Assembly: GCF_027533845.1 (NCBI RefSeq)
Contig: NZ_JAPZVN010000007.1
Span: forward strand, 243,971 to 307,970
Reading direction: 5' to 3'
DNA from: Streptomyces sp. RPT161
GTDB taxonomy: Bacteria; Actinomycetota; Actinomycetes; Streptomycetales; Streptomycetaceae
Length of the DNA stretch: 64,000 nucleotides
The translations under genes were made by a program, and so were the position numbers. Below the pieces are notes generated by a model. It did not search any database. It was not told where the DNA came from and saw only the letters and a list, made by a program, of their open reading frames with translations. Shown piece after piece: positions 1-9,046 of this stretch (its first letter is position 1; each line of letters starts with the position of its first letter).

Positions 1-1
1 C

Positions 2-340
2 GTGATGCCGGTGGCGGCGCTGACCGACTGGCTGGCGGGGCCTCCCGCCCGTCCGATCCGCTGGGTGCGCGGACTGCCCTGGCTCGCCTTCCCGTTGGCC
101 TACCTCGCCTACTCGCTGTTGCGCGGTCCGTTCGCGCACTGGTACCCGTACGACTTCCTGGACCCGCGCCAGCCGGGCGGCTACCTGCATGTGACGACCT
201 GGGCGTTGGCCGTCACGGCGGCGTTCGTCTTCCTCATGTCCCTGATCGTCGGTCTGGGCAACCGCCTCACGGGACCTGGCCCGATGCCTGTCGAGGAACT
301 GGTGAGCGGCACCCTCACGCCGATCGATCCCCGGCCGTAG
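2..340 (+). CDS. Pr6Pr-like integral membrane protein, C-terminal part (5' end outside window)
   Basis: The reading frame is already open at the window edge, so only the last roughly 110 residues are visible. They include two hydrophobic stretches (about residues 25-40 and 68-84) separated by an aromatic, charged loop with a YPYDFLDP-type motif. This loop is typical of the Pr6Pr family of actinobacterial membrane proteins, whose function is not established. The frame ends at a TAG and overlaps the 3' end of the convergent downstream gene by 26 nt. The family call is from recall of the loop motif; the true start cannot be seen. Confidence 0.6.
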   Translation: MMPVAALTDWLAGPPARPIRWVRGLPWLAFPLAYLAYSLLRGPFAHWYPYDFLDPRQPGGYLHVTTWALAVTAAFVFLMSLIVGLGNRLTGPGPMPVEELVSGTLTPIDPRP

Positions 341-1016
341 GCGAGGCGAGTCGGCCGCACAGGGTGGGGCCGGGGCGGGGGATGCGACCGAAGTCGCCCT
401 CGGCGCAGTCGGCCTGGAGGCGGGCGATGGCGCCGCGCAGCGCCGCGGGCAGTCGCGGGGTGAGGCCGCGGTGCCACTGCACCAGTAGGTCGCGGCAAGC
501 CGACTCCGACAGCGGCAGCGGCCCGTTGGCCCGCGCGGGTTCGCGGTTGGGCTGGGCCGCGCCCGGCGGCCGGGTGGCCTGCCCGCGCCAGTGGTCGGCG
601 TCGCGGAACTCGCCGCGGCGGCGGTGGTCGAGGAAGAGGCAGTAGGCCGCGGTACGGCTGCCGCCGCCGGCCGCGAACCGCCACCAGAACTCGGCCGCCT
701 CACCGTGCCCGGCCAGGTGCAGCAGGGCGGCGAAGACCAGGGCGCCCTCCGGGTCGATCCGGTCGTGGTCGACCAGCCGGTCCAAACTGGCCGCCGCTTC
801 CGGTGCGTTGAGCACCAGCGCGCAGGCCAGGTCGAGTTCGTGCCGGGCCTGCTCGTGCGCGGTGGGGCACGGCGCGGCGCCCGCGGTGGTGCTGCCCAGG
901 CTGCGGGCCACCGCCTCCCGGGCGGCGACCGGATCGTAGTCCTCGTACTCGTGCGCCAGCACCTCGGCCGTGCCGAGCAGCGCCTCTATGCTGTCGCCGT
1001 CGCGGCGTGGACGCAT
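315..1016 (-). CDS. conserved hypothetical protein, partner of sigma factor
   Basis: A 233-residue soluble protein starting at ATG. It has no signal peptide, membrane span or catalytic motif that I recognise. The middle (about residues 85-150) is rich in Ala, Leu, Trp and His and reads like short helical hairpins, ending in a segment with FLDHRRRGEF. It lies 13 nt downstream of the sigma-factor gene on the same strand and is almost certainly cotranscribed. Such pairing suggests a role in the same regulatory circuit, but nothing marks it as an anti-sigma factor: no zinc HxxxCxxC motif and no membrane segment. Function unknown. Confidence 0.7.
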   Translation of the reverse strand: MRPRRDGDSIEALLGTAEVLAHEYEDYDPVAAREAVARSLGSTTAGAAPCPTAHEQARHELDLACALVLNAPEAAASLDRLVDHDRIDPEGALVFAALLHLAGHGEAAEFWWRFAAGGGSRTAAYCLFLDHRRRGEFRDADHWRGQATRPPGAAQPNREPARANGPLPLSESACRDLLVQWHRGLTPRLPAALRGAIARLQADCAEGDFGRIPRPGPTLCGRLASPTAGDRSA

Positions 1017-1029
1017 CCGTCCGGCCCCC

Positions 1030-1611
1030 TCACTCCCGCCACGGAATCCCTAGCCGTGCGGCCAGTTTCCTCCTCGCGATGCTCACATGCGACCGTACGG
1101 TGCTCTCCTCCACGCCCAACAGCGCGGCGATGAACGGGTCGTCGTAACCCAGTGCGAAGCGCAGCACGATCACGTCGCACTGCCGCTCGGGTAACTCGGC
1201 GATGGCCGAGTACAGTCCGATCCTGCTCTCCAGGACCGCGAACTGCTCCTGGGCCTCGCGCAGTGCCCGGGAGACGGCGTCGAAGGCGGCGGTCTCGGTG
1301 AGCGCCACCGGGCGGTCGTGTGCGCTGAGCCAGTTCGCCACGTGTTCCTTCAGCACGGTCCAGGCGTAGAACGGCACCGACTCCTGGCGCAGCACATGCG
1401 GCCACGACGTGGCGAGTTGGCGCGATATGGCGCCCTCTATGCGCAGGGCGGCGGCCCGGCTTCCGGTGTGCAGATGGGCGTAGCGCAGCCACAGCAGGTG
1501 GTGGGTGTCGTGGAAGGCCTCGAAGGTGAGGGCGAGGCGGCGCACGGGCTGCCGCAGCGGAGGGCCGGACGGGCCGTCGGGCGCGGATGGGTGCGGGGGA
1601 TTGGTGTTCAC
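1030..1611 (-). CDS. sigma-70 family RNA polymerase sigma factor (ECF-like)
   Basis: A 193-residue protein whose last 55 residues form a sigma region 4 helix-turn-helix (ERQCDVIVLRF followed by ESTVRSHVSIARRKLA), the part that contacts the -35 element. The preceding helical region, about residues 25-95, is where region 2 should lie but is divergent. The protein starts at ATG and is followed 13 nt later by a hypothetical gene in the same operon. It is transcribed divergently from the DUF574 methyltransferase across about 200 nt. No anti-sigma factor is adjacent. It could also be read as a LuxR-type regulator, but the size and region-4 pattern favour a sigma factor. Confidence 0.75.
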   Translation of the reverse strand: MNTNPPHPSAPDGPSGPPLRQPVRRLALTFEAFHDTHHLLWLRYAHLHTGSRAAALRIEGAISRQLATSWPHVLRQESVPFYAWTVLKEHVANWLSAHDRPVALTETAAFDAVSRALREAQEQFAVLESRIGLYSAIAELPERQCDVIVLRFALGYDDPFIAALLGVEESTVRSHVSIARRKLAARLGIPWRE

Positions 1612-1811
1612 ACGGTCCTCTGCTGGATTTCACGACCGCGCCCGTGGCTGACGGACGGCGGCGTCGGAGCGGGGGCGTTGTGCCCTCGCCTGTCAGCGAA
1701 TCGGACAAACGGCCCTGGTGTGTAACGCGGCCCCGTAAAAATCTTCCGCAGCGTAATGGTATGACTACTGCAACTCCGGGTTCCCATCGGTCCGGCACGG
1801 GGAGGGTGGTC

Positions 1812-2639
1812 ATGGACGAGTACGAACACGGCGCGTCCGGCGTGGACCTGCGGCTGGACCGGGCGCATTCGGCGCGCATCTACGACTACTTCCTGGGCGG
1901 CAGGACCAACTTCGCCGCCGACCGGGAGGCCGCGGCGAAGGTCCTCGGCGTCTTCCCCGCGGCCCAGCTCGCCGCCCGGGTGAACCGCGAGTTCATGCAC
2001 CGCGCCACCCGTGCCCTGGCCCGTGCCGGAACGCGTCAGTGGCTGGACATCGGCACCGGCATCCCGACCTCGCCCAACCTGCACGAGGTCGCTCAGGAGG
2101 TCGCGCCCGAGGCGCGGGCCGTCTACACCGACAACGACCCGATCGTCCTCGCCCATGCCGCCGCGCTGCTGCGCAGCCATCCCGAGGGCCGTACGGCCTA
2201 TGTGCAGGCCGATGTCACGGATCCGGCGGCGGTGCTGTCGGCGCCGGAACTCCTCGGCACCCTGGACCTGTCGCGACCGGTGGTGCTCAGCCTGAACGCC
2301 CTGCTGCACTTCGTCGACGACGAGCGGGGCGGCGGAGCGCACGCCGTCGTCGAGCACTTCAAGCGGGCGCTGCCGCCCGGCAGCGTACTGGCCGTCACGC
2401 ACGCCACGGCGGACTTCGCCCCCGAGGCGCTGGCCGAGGTGACCGCCATCTACCGTGCGGCGGGCACCCCGGTACGGCTGCGCGACCGGGCGGAGTTCGC
2501 ACGGTTCTTCGACGGCTGGGAGCTGTTGGAGCCGGGCATCACCCTCTCCCACCGGTGGCGCCCCGACGACCCGCGCGATGTCGCGGCGGTCAGCGCGGCC
2601 GAGGCGTCCTGCTACGCCGCGGTGGCCCGCAAGCCATAG
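1812..2639 (+). CDS. SAM-dependent methyltransferase, DUF574 family
   Basis: A 275-residue protein of the actinobacterial DUF574 family. It opens with the family hallmark, a conserved segment containing RIYDYFLGG at about residues 23-31. A Rossmann-fold SAM site follows with WLDIGTGIPT (about residues 77-86), an acidic TDND loop after the second strand, and a VVLSLNALLHFV strand. The ATG at 1812 is chosen because GGGAGGG lies 6-12 nt upstream; an in-frame ATG at 1761 has a poorer context. The family is present in many copies in Streptomyces and its substrates are largely unknown. It is monocistronic here. Confidence 0.85.
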   Translation: MDEYEHGASGVDLRLDRAHSARIYDYFLGGRTNFAADREAAAKVLGVFPAAQLAARVNREFMHRATRALARAGTRQWLDIGTGIPTSPNLHEVAQEVAPEARAVYTDNDPIVLAHAAALLRSHPEGRTAYVQADVTDPAAVLSAPELLGTLDLSRPVVLSLNALLHFVDDERGGGAHAVVEHFKRALPPGSVLAVTHATADFAPEALAEVTAIYRAAGTPVRLRDRAEFARFFDGWELLEPGITLSHRWRPDDPRDVAAVSAAEASCYAAVARKP

Positions 2640-2752
2640 CGCCTGTCCCGCGGATCCCGCGTCGTGGGCCGCGGCAGCGGCCAGTCCACCGGGCCGCGTA
2701 ATCCACCCGGCAGGCGCCAAGTCGCCCTCGCCGTGCGCCCCTTCCAGGTTTC

Positions 2753-2766
2753 TGCAACGCGTTCTA
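2753..2766. promoter_or_regulatory. KstR-like operator TGCAACGCGTTCTA
   Basis: This 14-mer fits the mycobacterial KstR operator pattern TnnAACnnGTTnnA exactly. It lies 54 nt before the GTG of the acyl-CoA dehydrogenase gene. Ten of the 14 bases plus flanking CT are shared with the box at 11059-11072. KstR is a TetR-family repressor of sterol catabolism. No such regulator gene is in this window, so regulation is inferred from the site only. Confidence 0.5.
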
Positions 2767-2819
2767 CTCTGTGCGCCGACACCGCGGGACCGCCGGGACA
2801 CCAGACCTCAGGAGGGGCC

Positions 2820-3998
2820 GTGCACCTGGACTACACCCCCGAGCAGCAGCGCCTGCGCGACGAACTGCGCGCTTACTTCGGCACGTTGGTGCCCGACAAC
2901 GCCTACGCCCGACACCGCGACCCGGCGGGCCAGAAGACCTTCTACCGGGAGACCGTCCGCCGCCTCGGCGCGGACGGCTGGCTGGGCGTGGGCTGGCCCG
3001 TGGAGTACGGCGGGCGCGGTCTGACCCCCATGGAGCAGTTCGTCTTCTTCGACGAGGCCGCGCAAGCCGGCGTGCCGCTGCCACTGATGGCGCTCAACAC
3101 CGTGGGACCGACGATCATGCAGTTCGGCACGGACGAACAGAAGGCGTACTTCCTGCCGAAGATCCTCTCCGGGGAGATCGACTTCGCCATCGGCTACAGC
3201 GAACCCGACGCCGGGACCGACCTGGCCTCGCTCAGGACCCGCGCCGTTCGCGACGGCGACGGCTACCTGGTCAACGGCCAGAAGATCTGGACCACCAACG
3301 GCGACACCGCCGACTGGGTGTGGCTCGCCGTGCGCACCGCCCCGGACGCCCCGCCGCACCAGGGCATCAGCATCCTGCTCGTGCCGACCAGCGACCCCGG
3401 CTACTCCTGCACCGTCATCCACACCCTCGCCGGGCACGACACCACCGCCAGCTACTACGAGAACGTCCGGGTGCCCGTCACCCGCCGGGTCGGCGAGGAG
3501 AACAAGGGCTGGCGGCTGATCACCACCCAGCTCAACCACGAACGCGTCACCCTCGCCGCACACGGCACGATGGCCATCCGCGCGCTGCACGACGTACGGC
3601 GCTGGGCCGCCCTGACCAAGCTCGGCGACGGCCGCCGGGTCATCGACCTCGGCTGGGTGCGCGCCCGGCTGGCCCGCGCACACGCCAGGCTGGACGCGAT
3701 GAAGCTGCTCAACTGGCAGATGGTGGACGCCCTCCAGCGCGGCACGCTCACCCCGCAGGACGCCTCCGCGGTCAAGGTCTACGGCTCGGAGGCACGACGC
3801 GACGCCTACGCCTGGTTGATGGAAGTGGCCGCGGCGGCGGGCCCGTTGAAGGAGGGCTCCGCCGGGGCGCTGCTGCACGGGGAGTTGGAGCGAGGCTACC
3901 GAAGTGCGGTGATCTTCACGTTCGGCGGCGGTAACAACGAGATCCAGCGGGAGATCATCTCGTGGATCGGCCTGGGCATGCCGAGGGTCCGCCGCTGA
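2820..3998 (+). CDS. acyl-CoA dehydrogenase (FadE family)
   Basis: A 392-residue flavoprotein that introduces an alpha-beta double bond into an acyl-CoA thioester, passing electrons to ETF. The N-terminal helical domain starts LDYTPEQQRLRDELR. The middle domain has the FAD/substrate motif FAIGYSEPDAGTDL and KIWTTNGD. The C-terminal domain ends with a GGGNNEIQREII segment. GTG 2820 is selected because AGGAGG sits 6-11 nt upstream. Length and motifs are closest to the actinobacterial steroid-type FadE26/27 subgroup, but no second FadE subunit gene is adjacent, so a heterotetramer would need a partner elsewhere. A KstR-like box lies upstream. Confidence 0.85.
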   Translation: MHLDYTPEQQRLRDELRAYFGTLVPDNAYARHRDPAGQKTFYRETVRRLGADGWLGVGWPVEYGGRGLTPMEQFVFFDEAAQAGVPLPLMALNTVGPTIMQFGTDEQKAYFLPKILSGEIDFAIGYSEPDAGTDLASLRTRAVRDGDGYLVNGQKIWTTNGDTADWVWLAVRTAPDAPPHQGISILLVPTSDPGYSCTVIHTLAGHDTTASYYENVRVPVTRRVGEENKGWRLITTQLNHERVTLAAHGTMAIRALHDVRRWAALTKLGDGRRVIDLGWVRARLARAHARLDAMKLLNWQMVDALQRGTLTPQDASAVKVYGSEARRDAYAWLMEVAAAAGPLKEGSAGALLHGELERGYRSAVIFTFGGGNNEIQREIISWIGLGMPRVRR

Positions 3999-4154
3999 CC
4001 GGCCTTTCCCCAACGCCGCTCCCGCGAAACACGCGCTGCGCGGAGGCGGATGCGCGAACCCGGCCGTGATGCGCCGTGCCGTACCCTGCACGGCGCGGCC
4101 ATACTGGAAAACGCCGGGTGACAGAAGCGAAACAACGGGGGGCGGCGGCTTGCG

Positions 4155-6305
4155 ATGGGGGAGAACAGGCTGATTCGGGAGCGATACCGGCTGATCGAAC
4201 TGATCGGTCGCGGTGGCATGGGCGAGGTGTGGCGCGCCGAGGACGAGGCGCTGGGCCGCAAGGTCGCCGTCAAGTGCCTCAAGCCGATGAAGAGCTCAAG
4301 CGATCCCGCGCACACACGGGCGATGGAACTGCGGTTCCGCCGCGAGGCGCGGGTCGCCGCCTCGCTGCAACACCGCGGCATCACCGTGGTGCACGACTTC
4401 GGCGAGGACGACGGGGTGCTCTACCTCGTGATGGAACTGCTGGACGGCCGCAACCTGCTGCAACTACTGGAGGACGGACAGCGCATCCCGCTTCCGGTGC
4501 CCGACCTGCTGGACATCGCCGAGCAGGTCGCCGCGGCGCTGGCGTACACCCACGCCCAGGGGGTGGTGCACCGGGACCTGAAACCGGCCAACATCATCCG
4601 CGTGCCCGACGGCACCGTGAAGATCTGCGACTTCGGCATCGCCCGGCTCGGCCATGACATCGGCTTCACCTCCCGGCTGACCGGCACCGGCATGGCGATG
4701 GGCACCCCCCACTACATGTCGCCGGAGCAGATCGCCGGGGGCGAGATAGACCACCGCAGCGACCTGTACTCGTTCGGCTGCGTGCTCTACGAACTGGCCA
4801 CCGGTGCCCCGCCGTTCGACATGGACGACGCCTGGGCGGTGCTGGTACGGCACCGGGACACCGCGCCGGAGCCGCCGCGCGAGCACCGCCCCGAACTGCC
4901 CGAGGCGCTGGAGCGGCTGGTCCTCGACCTGCTCGGCAAGGAGCCGGACGACCGCCCGCAGGACGCCCAGGTGATCGGCAAGCGGCTGGCCGCCATCCAG
5001 GCCAGTGCGGAACGCGCGGGCGAACTGCCCTTCTGGGCCCGGGCACTGACTCTCGGCCCGCTGGCGGTCGGCCGCCGCGCGCTCCGGCCGGACGCCGGGG
5101 GCGGCATACCCGCCGGGGCCTGGTACAACGCGGCCTGGGCGGCCCGGCCGCGGCACACCGTGGATCCCGAGCTGCTGTCCGTGCTGGCCAGTCGGTACAA
5201 CGCGGCCCTCAGCCTGGGCAGGCTCGGCCGCTGGGCCGAGGCGGTGGAGGTGCACCGCGCCGTCGCCCAGGCCCGCGAGGACGCGCTGGGCGCCGAGCAC
5301 CCCGAGACCCTGGCCAGCCGCTACGAACTGGGCTTCGCCCTCAGCCGACTGGGCCACGCGCAGGAGGCGCTGGCCGAGTACGAGCAGGTGGTCGCGGCCC
5401 GCAGCCGGACGCTGGGCGCCGACCATCCGCAGACGCTCGCCGCCCGGCAGGAGACCGCGTTCGCCCTCGGCAGGCTCGGCCGCCACGAGGACGCCCACCG
5501 GGTCTACACCGACGTGCTGGCCGCCCGGCAGCGCACCATGGGCGCCGACCACCCCGACACCCTGCGCTGCCGGCACAACCTCGCCTTCAACCTCGGTCGG
5601 CTCGGACGGCTCCAGGAGTCCTACGAGACGGCCCGCGAGGTGGCCGCGGCCCGGGCCCGGACGCTGGGCGCCAGTCACCCGGACACCCTGGTCACCCGCT
5701 TCGAAGTCGCCTACACACTCGGCCAGTTGGGCCACTGGGAGGACGCGCTCGCCGAATACCGGGACGTGGCCGCGGCCCGCTCCGGCAGCCTCGGCCCCGA
5801 CCATCCGGACACCCTGGCCGCCCGCTACGAGGTCGGCATCTGCCTGGGCCGGCTCGGGCGCAGCGAGGAGGCGCTCAAGCTCTACCGGGAGCTGGCCGCG
5901 GTGCGCGCCCGGGTCCAGGGAGCCGACCACCCGGAGACGCTGCGGGCCCGGCACGGCATGGGCGTCAACCTCGGCAGGCTCGGGCGCTGGAAGGAGGCGC
6001 TCGCCGAGGCGCGCCAGGTGTACGGGATCCGTGCCAGGGCGCTGGGCGCCGAGCACCCCGACACGCTGGTCAGCAGGCGCGAAGTGGCCGTTGCCCTGGG
6101 CTGGTTGGGCCGCTGGGACGAGGCCCTGAGCCTCTACCGCGCCGTCGCCGAGGGGCGGGAGCGGGCGCTCGGACCCAACCATCCGGACACCCTGACCAGT
6201 CGCAACGACGAGGCGCACTGCCTGGAGCAACTCGGCCGTGGCGCCGAGGCGGTGGACCTGTACCGGAGGGTGGCGGCGATCCGCCGGGAGTACGCCCGGT
6301 CCTGA
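4155..6305 (+). CDS. Ser/Thr protein kinase with C-terminal TPR (kinesin-light-chain-like) repeats
   Basis: The 716-residue protein starts with a complete Hanks-type kinase domain (about residues 10-275). Visible are a glycine loop (G18, G20, G23), the invariant lysine K40, the catalytic HRDLKPAN at about 139-146, DFG at 159-161 and an SPE in place of APE. There is no transmembrane segment, unlike PASTA kinases. From about residue 340 to the end there are tandem 42-residue tetratricopeptide units with the repeated core G-x-x-HP-x-TL and LGRLGR, eight of which I can count. The TPR part probably recruits protein partners or substrates. Monocistronic, between fatty-acid-type genes; no neighbour indicates the pathway. 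Confidence 0.88.
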   Translation: MGENRLIRERYRLIELIGRGGMGEVWRAEDEALGRKVAVKCLKPMKSSSDPAHTRAMELRFRREARVAASLQHRGITVVHDFGEDDGVLYLVMELLDGRNLLQLLEDGQRIPLPVPDLLDIAEQVAAALAYTHAQGVVHRDLKPANIIRVPDGTVKICDFGIARLGHDIGFTSRLTGTGMAMGTPHYMSPEQIAGGEIDHRSDLYSFGCVLYELATGAPPFDMDDAWAVLVRHRDTAPEPPREHRPELPEALERLVLDLLGKEPDDRPQDAQVIGKRLAAIQASAERAGELPFWARALTLGPLAVGRRALRPDAGGGIPAGAWYNAAWAARPRHTVDPELLSVLASRYNAALSLGRLGRWAEAVEVHRAVAQAREDALGAEHPETLASRYELGFALSRLGHAQEALAEYEQVVAARSRTLGADHPQTLAARQETAFALGRLGRHEDAHRVYTDVLAARQRTMGADHPDTLRCRHNLAFNLGRLGRLQESYETAREVAAARARTLGASHPDTLVTRFEVAYTLGQLGHWEDALAEYRDVAAARSGSLGPDHPDTLAARYEVGICLGRLGRSEEALKLYRELAAVRARVQGADHPETLRARHGMGVNLGRLGRWKEALAEARQVYGIRARALGAEHPDTLVSRREVAVALGWLGRWDEALSLYRAVAEGRERALGPNHPDTLTSRNDEAHCLEQLGRGAEAVDLYRRVAAIRREYARS
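5280..6215 (+). repeat. tandem 126-nt coding repeats (eight TPR units)
   Basis: Within the kinase gene the codons for G-A/P-x-H-P-D/E-T-L recur about every 126 nt, eight times. Each is followed by an LGRLGR block and a YRxVAAAR block. The units are similar enough at DNA level to allow recombination and copy-number change. Confidence 0.8.
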
Positions 6306-6317
6306 TCCCGAGCAAAA

Positions 6318-6332
6318 CTGACGTTACGTCAG
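6318..6332. promoter_or_regulatory. palindromic operator CTGACGTTACGTCAG
   Basis: A perfect 6-3-6 inverted repeat, 44 nt before the ATG of the nitronate-monooxygenase-like gene. The outer pattern CTGAC-N5-GTCAG recurs at 11024-11038 and 55715-55729, each time in front of acyl-CoA or thiolase genes. Size and symmetry fit a TetR-type repressor. Confidence 0.6.
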
Positions 6333-6376
6333 AAAATCTCTTCCCCTCGTCGGCGGCGTGCGGCATCCTGCCCCTC

Positions 6377-7495
6377 ATGGAGACGGAGCTGAGCCAGCGG
6401 CTGGGCATCGAGCACCCCATCTTCGGCTTCACGCCGTTCCCCGCGGTCGCCGCGGCCATCAGCAAGGCGGGTGGGCTCGGCGTACTGGGCGCGGTGCGCT
6501 ACGGGGCCGTCGACGACCTCGCCCGCGACCTGGACTGGCTGGACGCGCACACCGGAGGCCGACCGTACGGGCTCGACGTGGTGATGCCCGCCAAGAAGGT
6601 CGACGGCGTCTCCGTCGCCGACATCGAGGCGATGATCCCCGAAGGGCACCGGCAGTTCGTCAGGGACACCCTCGCCCAGCACGCCGTGCCCGAACTGCCA
6701 CCCGGTGAGGAGTCCGGCTGGCGGATCACCGGCTGGATGGAGCAGGTCGCCCGCTCCCAGCTCGATGTCGCCTTCGACCACCCGGTCAAGCTGTTCGCCA
6801 ACGCCCTGGGCTCACCGCCACCCGACGTCACCCAACGCGCCCACGACAACGGCGCGTTGGTGGCCGCGCTGGCCGGCAGCGCCCGGCACGCCCGACGCCA
6901 CCAGGAGGCGGGCATCGACATCGTCGTCGCCCAGGGCTACGAGGCGGGGGGCCACACCGGCGAGATCACCACCATGGTGCTCACCCCGGAGGTGGTCGCC
7001 GCGGTGGCCCCGCTGCCGGTGCTGGCCGCCGGGGGCATCGGCAGTGGAGAGCAGATCGCCGCCGGGCTGGCGCTCGGCGCACAGGGCGTCTGGCTCGGCT
7101 CGATCTGGCTCACCACCCGTGAGGCCGAGCTGAACTCCCCAGCGCTGACCCGCAGGTTGCTCGCCGCCGGATCCGGCGACACCGTCCGCTCCCGCGCCCT
7201 GACCGGCAAGCCCGCCCGCCAGTTGCGCACCCGCTGGACCGAGGCATGGGACGACCCGGCGAGCCCGGACCCACTGCCGATGCCGCTCCAGGGGCTGCTG
7301 GTCGCCGAGGCGGTCTCCCGCATCCAGAAGTACGAGGTCGAACCACTGCTCGGCACTCCCGTCGGCCAGATCGTCGGCCGACTCAACTCCGAACGACCGG
7401 TCCAGGCCGTCTTCGACGACCTGGTCCGCGGCTTCGAGCGGGCCATCACCCGTGTCAACCGGATCGCCGGACGCGAAGGAGGTCGTCCCCGATGA
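6377..7495 (+). CDS. nitronate monooxygenase / 2-nitropropane dioxygenase-like flavoprotein
   Basis: A 372-residue FMN-dependent TIM-barrel protein. Visible signatures are the N-terminal HPIFGFTPF strand with GGLGVLGAVR, the FMN phosphate-binding VLAAGGIGSG near residues 215-224, GAQGVWLGS, and the family segment QGYEAGGHTG with its histidine. The Mycobacterium homologue IpdC works in steroid ring C/D breakdown, and other actinobacterial members also sit beside acyl-CoA genes. A CoA-ester oxidoreductase is therefore more likely here than detoxification of nitroalkanes. The gene overlaps the following acyl-CoA ligase by 4 nt (ATGA). No clear Shine-Dalgarno precedes the ATG. A palindromic operator lies 44 nt upstream. 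Confidence 0.75.
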   Translation: METELSQRLGIEHPIFGFTPFPAVAAAISKAGGLGVLGAVRYGAVDDLARDLDWLDAHTGGRPYGLDVVMPAKKVDGVSVADIEAMIPEGHRQFVRDTLAQHAVPELPPGEESGWRITGWMEQVARSQLDVAFDHPVKLFANALGSPPPDVTQRAHDNGALVAALAGSARHARRHQEAGIDIVVAQGYEAGGHTGEITTMVLTPEVVAAVAPLPVLAAGGIGSGEQIAAGLALGAQGVWLGSIWLTTREAELNSPALTRRLLAAGSGDTVRSRALTGKPARQLRTRWTEAWDDPASPDPLPMPLQGLLVAEAVSRIQKYEVEPLLGTPVGQIVGRLNSERPVQAVFDDLVRGFERAITRVNRIAGREGGRPR

Positions 7496-9015
7496 CCACG
7501 ACCGTCAACGGATTCTGGGCGCAGGCCGCGCAGAACCCCGACCGGACCATGCTGGTCGCACCGGACGGCGAGCGGTGGAGCGCGAAGCGGCTGCATGCCA
7601 CCGCCAACCAACTCGTCCACGGCCTTCGGGCCGCCGGGCTCGGACCCGGCGACGCCTTCGCCGTCGTACTGCCGAACGGCGTCGAGTTCTTCACCGCCTA
7701 TCTCGCCGCCGCGCAGGCCGGTTTCTATCTCGTACCGGTCAACCACCATCTCGTCGGCCCGGAAATCGCCTGGATCGTCGCGGACTCCGGGGCCAAGGCG
7801 CTGATCGCGCACGAGCGGTACGCGCCGCAGGCGCGGGCCGCCGCGGAGGAGGCGGCGCTTCCGGCGAGCCACCGCTTCGCGGTGGGCGACGCGCCGGGGT
7901 TCCGGCCGTACTCCGCGCTGCTCGACGGGCAGCCCTCGGAGCCGCCGCGGGACCGCACCTCCGGTGGGGTGATGAACTACACCTCGGGAACCACCGGAAA
8001 GCCGCGCGGCATTCGGCGCCCACTGTCCGGAAAGCCTCCGGAGGAAACCCATCTCGGCGGATTCCTCGGCTTCTTCGGCATCAAGCCGTTCGACGACAAC
8101 GTGCATCTGGTGTGCTCGCCTCTTTACCACACGGCGGTGCTCCAGTTCGCCGCGGCGGCACTGCACATCGGGCATCCCGTGGTGCTGATGGACAAGTGGA
8201 CGCCCGAGGAAATGCTGCGGGTGATCGACACGTACGCGTGCACGCACACGCATATGGTGCCGACGCAGTTCCATCGCCTGCTGGCGCTGCCCGGCGAGGT
8301 CAAGGGGCGGTACGACGTGTCCTCCATGCGGCACGCCATCCACGGCGCCGCGCCGTGCCCCGAGCACATCAAGCGGGCGATGCTGGAGTGGTGGGGGCCG
8401 TGCGTGGAGGAGTACTACGCCGCGAGCGAGGGCGGCGGGACCTTCGCTCCCGCCGCCGAGTGGCTGAAGAAACCGGGCACCGTCGGGCGCCCCTGGCCGA
8501 TCAGCGAGATCGCCATCTTCGACGACGCGGGGAACCGGCTGCCGCCGGGGGAGTTGGGGACGGTGTACATGTCGATGACCACCGGTGGGTTCCGCTACCA
8601 CAAGGACGAGGACAAGACCCGGAAGAACCGCATAGGAGACTTCTTCACGGTGGGCGACCTCGGGTTCCTCGACGCGGACGGTTATCTGTATCTGCGTGAT
8701 CGGAAGATCGACCTCATCATCTCGGGTGGGGTCAACATCTATCCGGCGGAGGTGGAGGCGGCCCTCCTGACCCACCCCGCGGTGGCGGACGCGGCGGTGT
8801 TCGGCGTGCCGCACGAGGACTGGGGGGAGGAGGTCAAGGCGGTGGTCGAACCGGCTCCGGGGCGGGATGCGGGGCCGGAGCTGGCGGAGGAGATCCTGGC
8901 GCACTGCGGGCGGGTGCTGGCCAGGTACAAGTGCCCGAGGTCTGTTGACTTCATCGCGGAGATGCCGCGGGATCCCAACGGGAAGCTCTACAAGCGGCGG
9001 TTGCGGGCCCTCTGA
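7492..9015 (+). CDS. acyl-CoA synthetase (FadD-type, AMP-forming)
   Basis: A 507-residue ANL-superfamily ligase that activates a carboxylic acid to its CoA thioester through an acyl-adenylate. Motifs in order are the P-loop NYTSGTTGKPRG, the A5-type YYAASEGGG, the hinge region VGDLGFLDADGYLYLRDR and the C-terminal catalytic lysine in PNGKLYKRRL. The ATG overlaps the upstream gene's stop (ATGA), with GGAGG 12-16 nt before it, so the two are translationally coupled. Most similar, from memory, to mycobacterial FadD4-like enzymes. The substrate cannot be deduced. Confidence 0.85.
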   Translation: MTTTVNGFWAQAAQNPDRTMLVAPDGERWSAKRLHATANQLVHGLRAAGLGPGDAFAVVLPNGVEFFTAYLAAAQAGFYLVPVNHHLVGPEIAWIVADSGAKALIAHERYAPQARAAAEEAALPASHRFAVGDAPGFRPYSALLDGQPSEPPRDRTSGGVMNYTSGTTGKPRGIRRPLSGKPPEETHLGGFLGFFGIKPFDDNVHLVCSPLYHTAVLQFAAAALHIGHPVVLMDKWTPEEMLRVIDTYACTHTHMVPTQFHRLLALPGEVKGRYDVSSMRHAIHGAAPCPEHIKRAMLEWWGPCVEEYYAASEGGGTFAPAAEWLKKPGTVGRPWPISEIAIFDDAGNRLPPGELGTVYMSMTTGGFRYHKDEDKTRKNRIGDFFTVGDLGFLDADGYLYLRDRKIDLIISGGVNIYPAEVEAALLTHPAVADAAVFGVPHEDWGEEVKAVVEPAPGRDAGPELAEEILAHCGRVLARYKCPRSVDFIAEMPRDPNGKLYKRRLRAL

Positions 9016-9046
9016 CGTCCGGCGCGTTGCCGGAGGGGGTGCGGGC

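Noticed and set aside
4464..6230. 588-codon minus-strand frame opposite the kinase-TPR gene
   Set aside because: Its apparent repeats are the complement of the TPR repeats; no independent signature or ribosome site.
6937..8904. 655-codon minus-strand frame over the monooxygenase and ligase genes
   Set aside because: Overlaps two motif-bearing genes entirely and has no recognisable domain.
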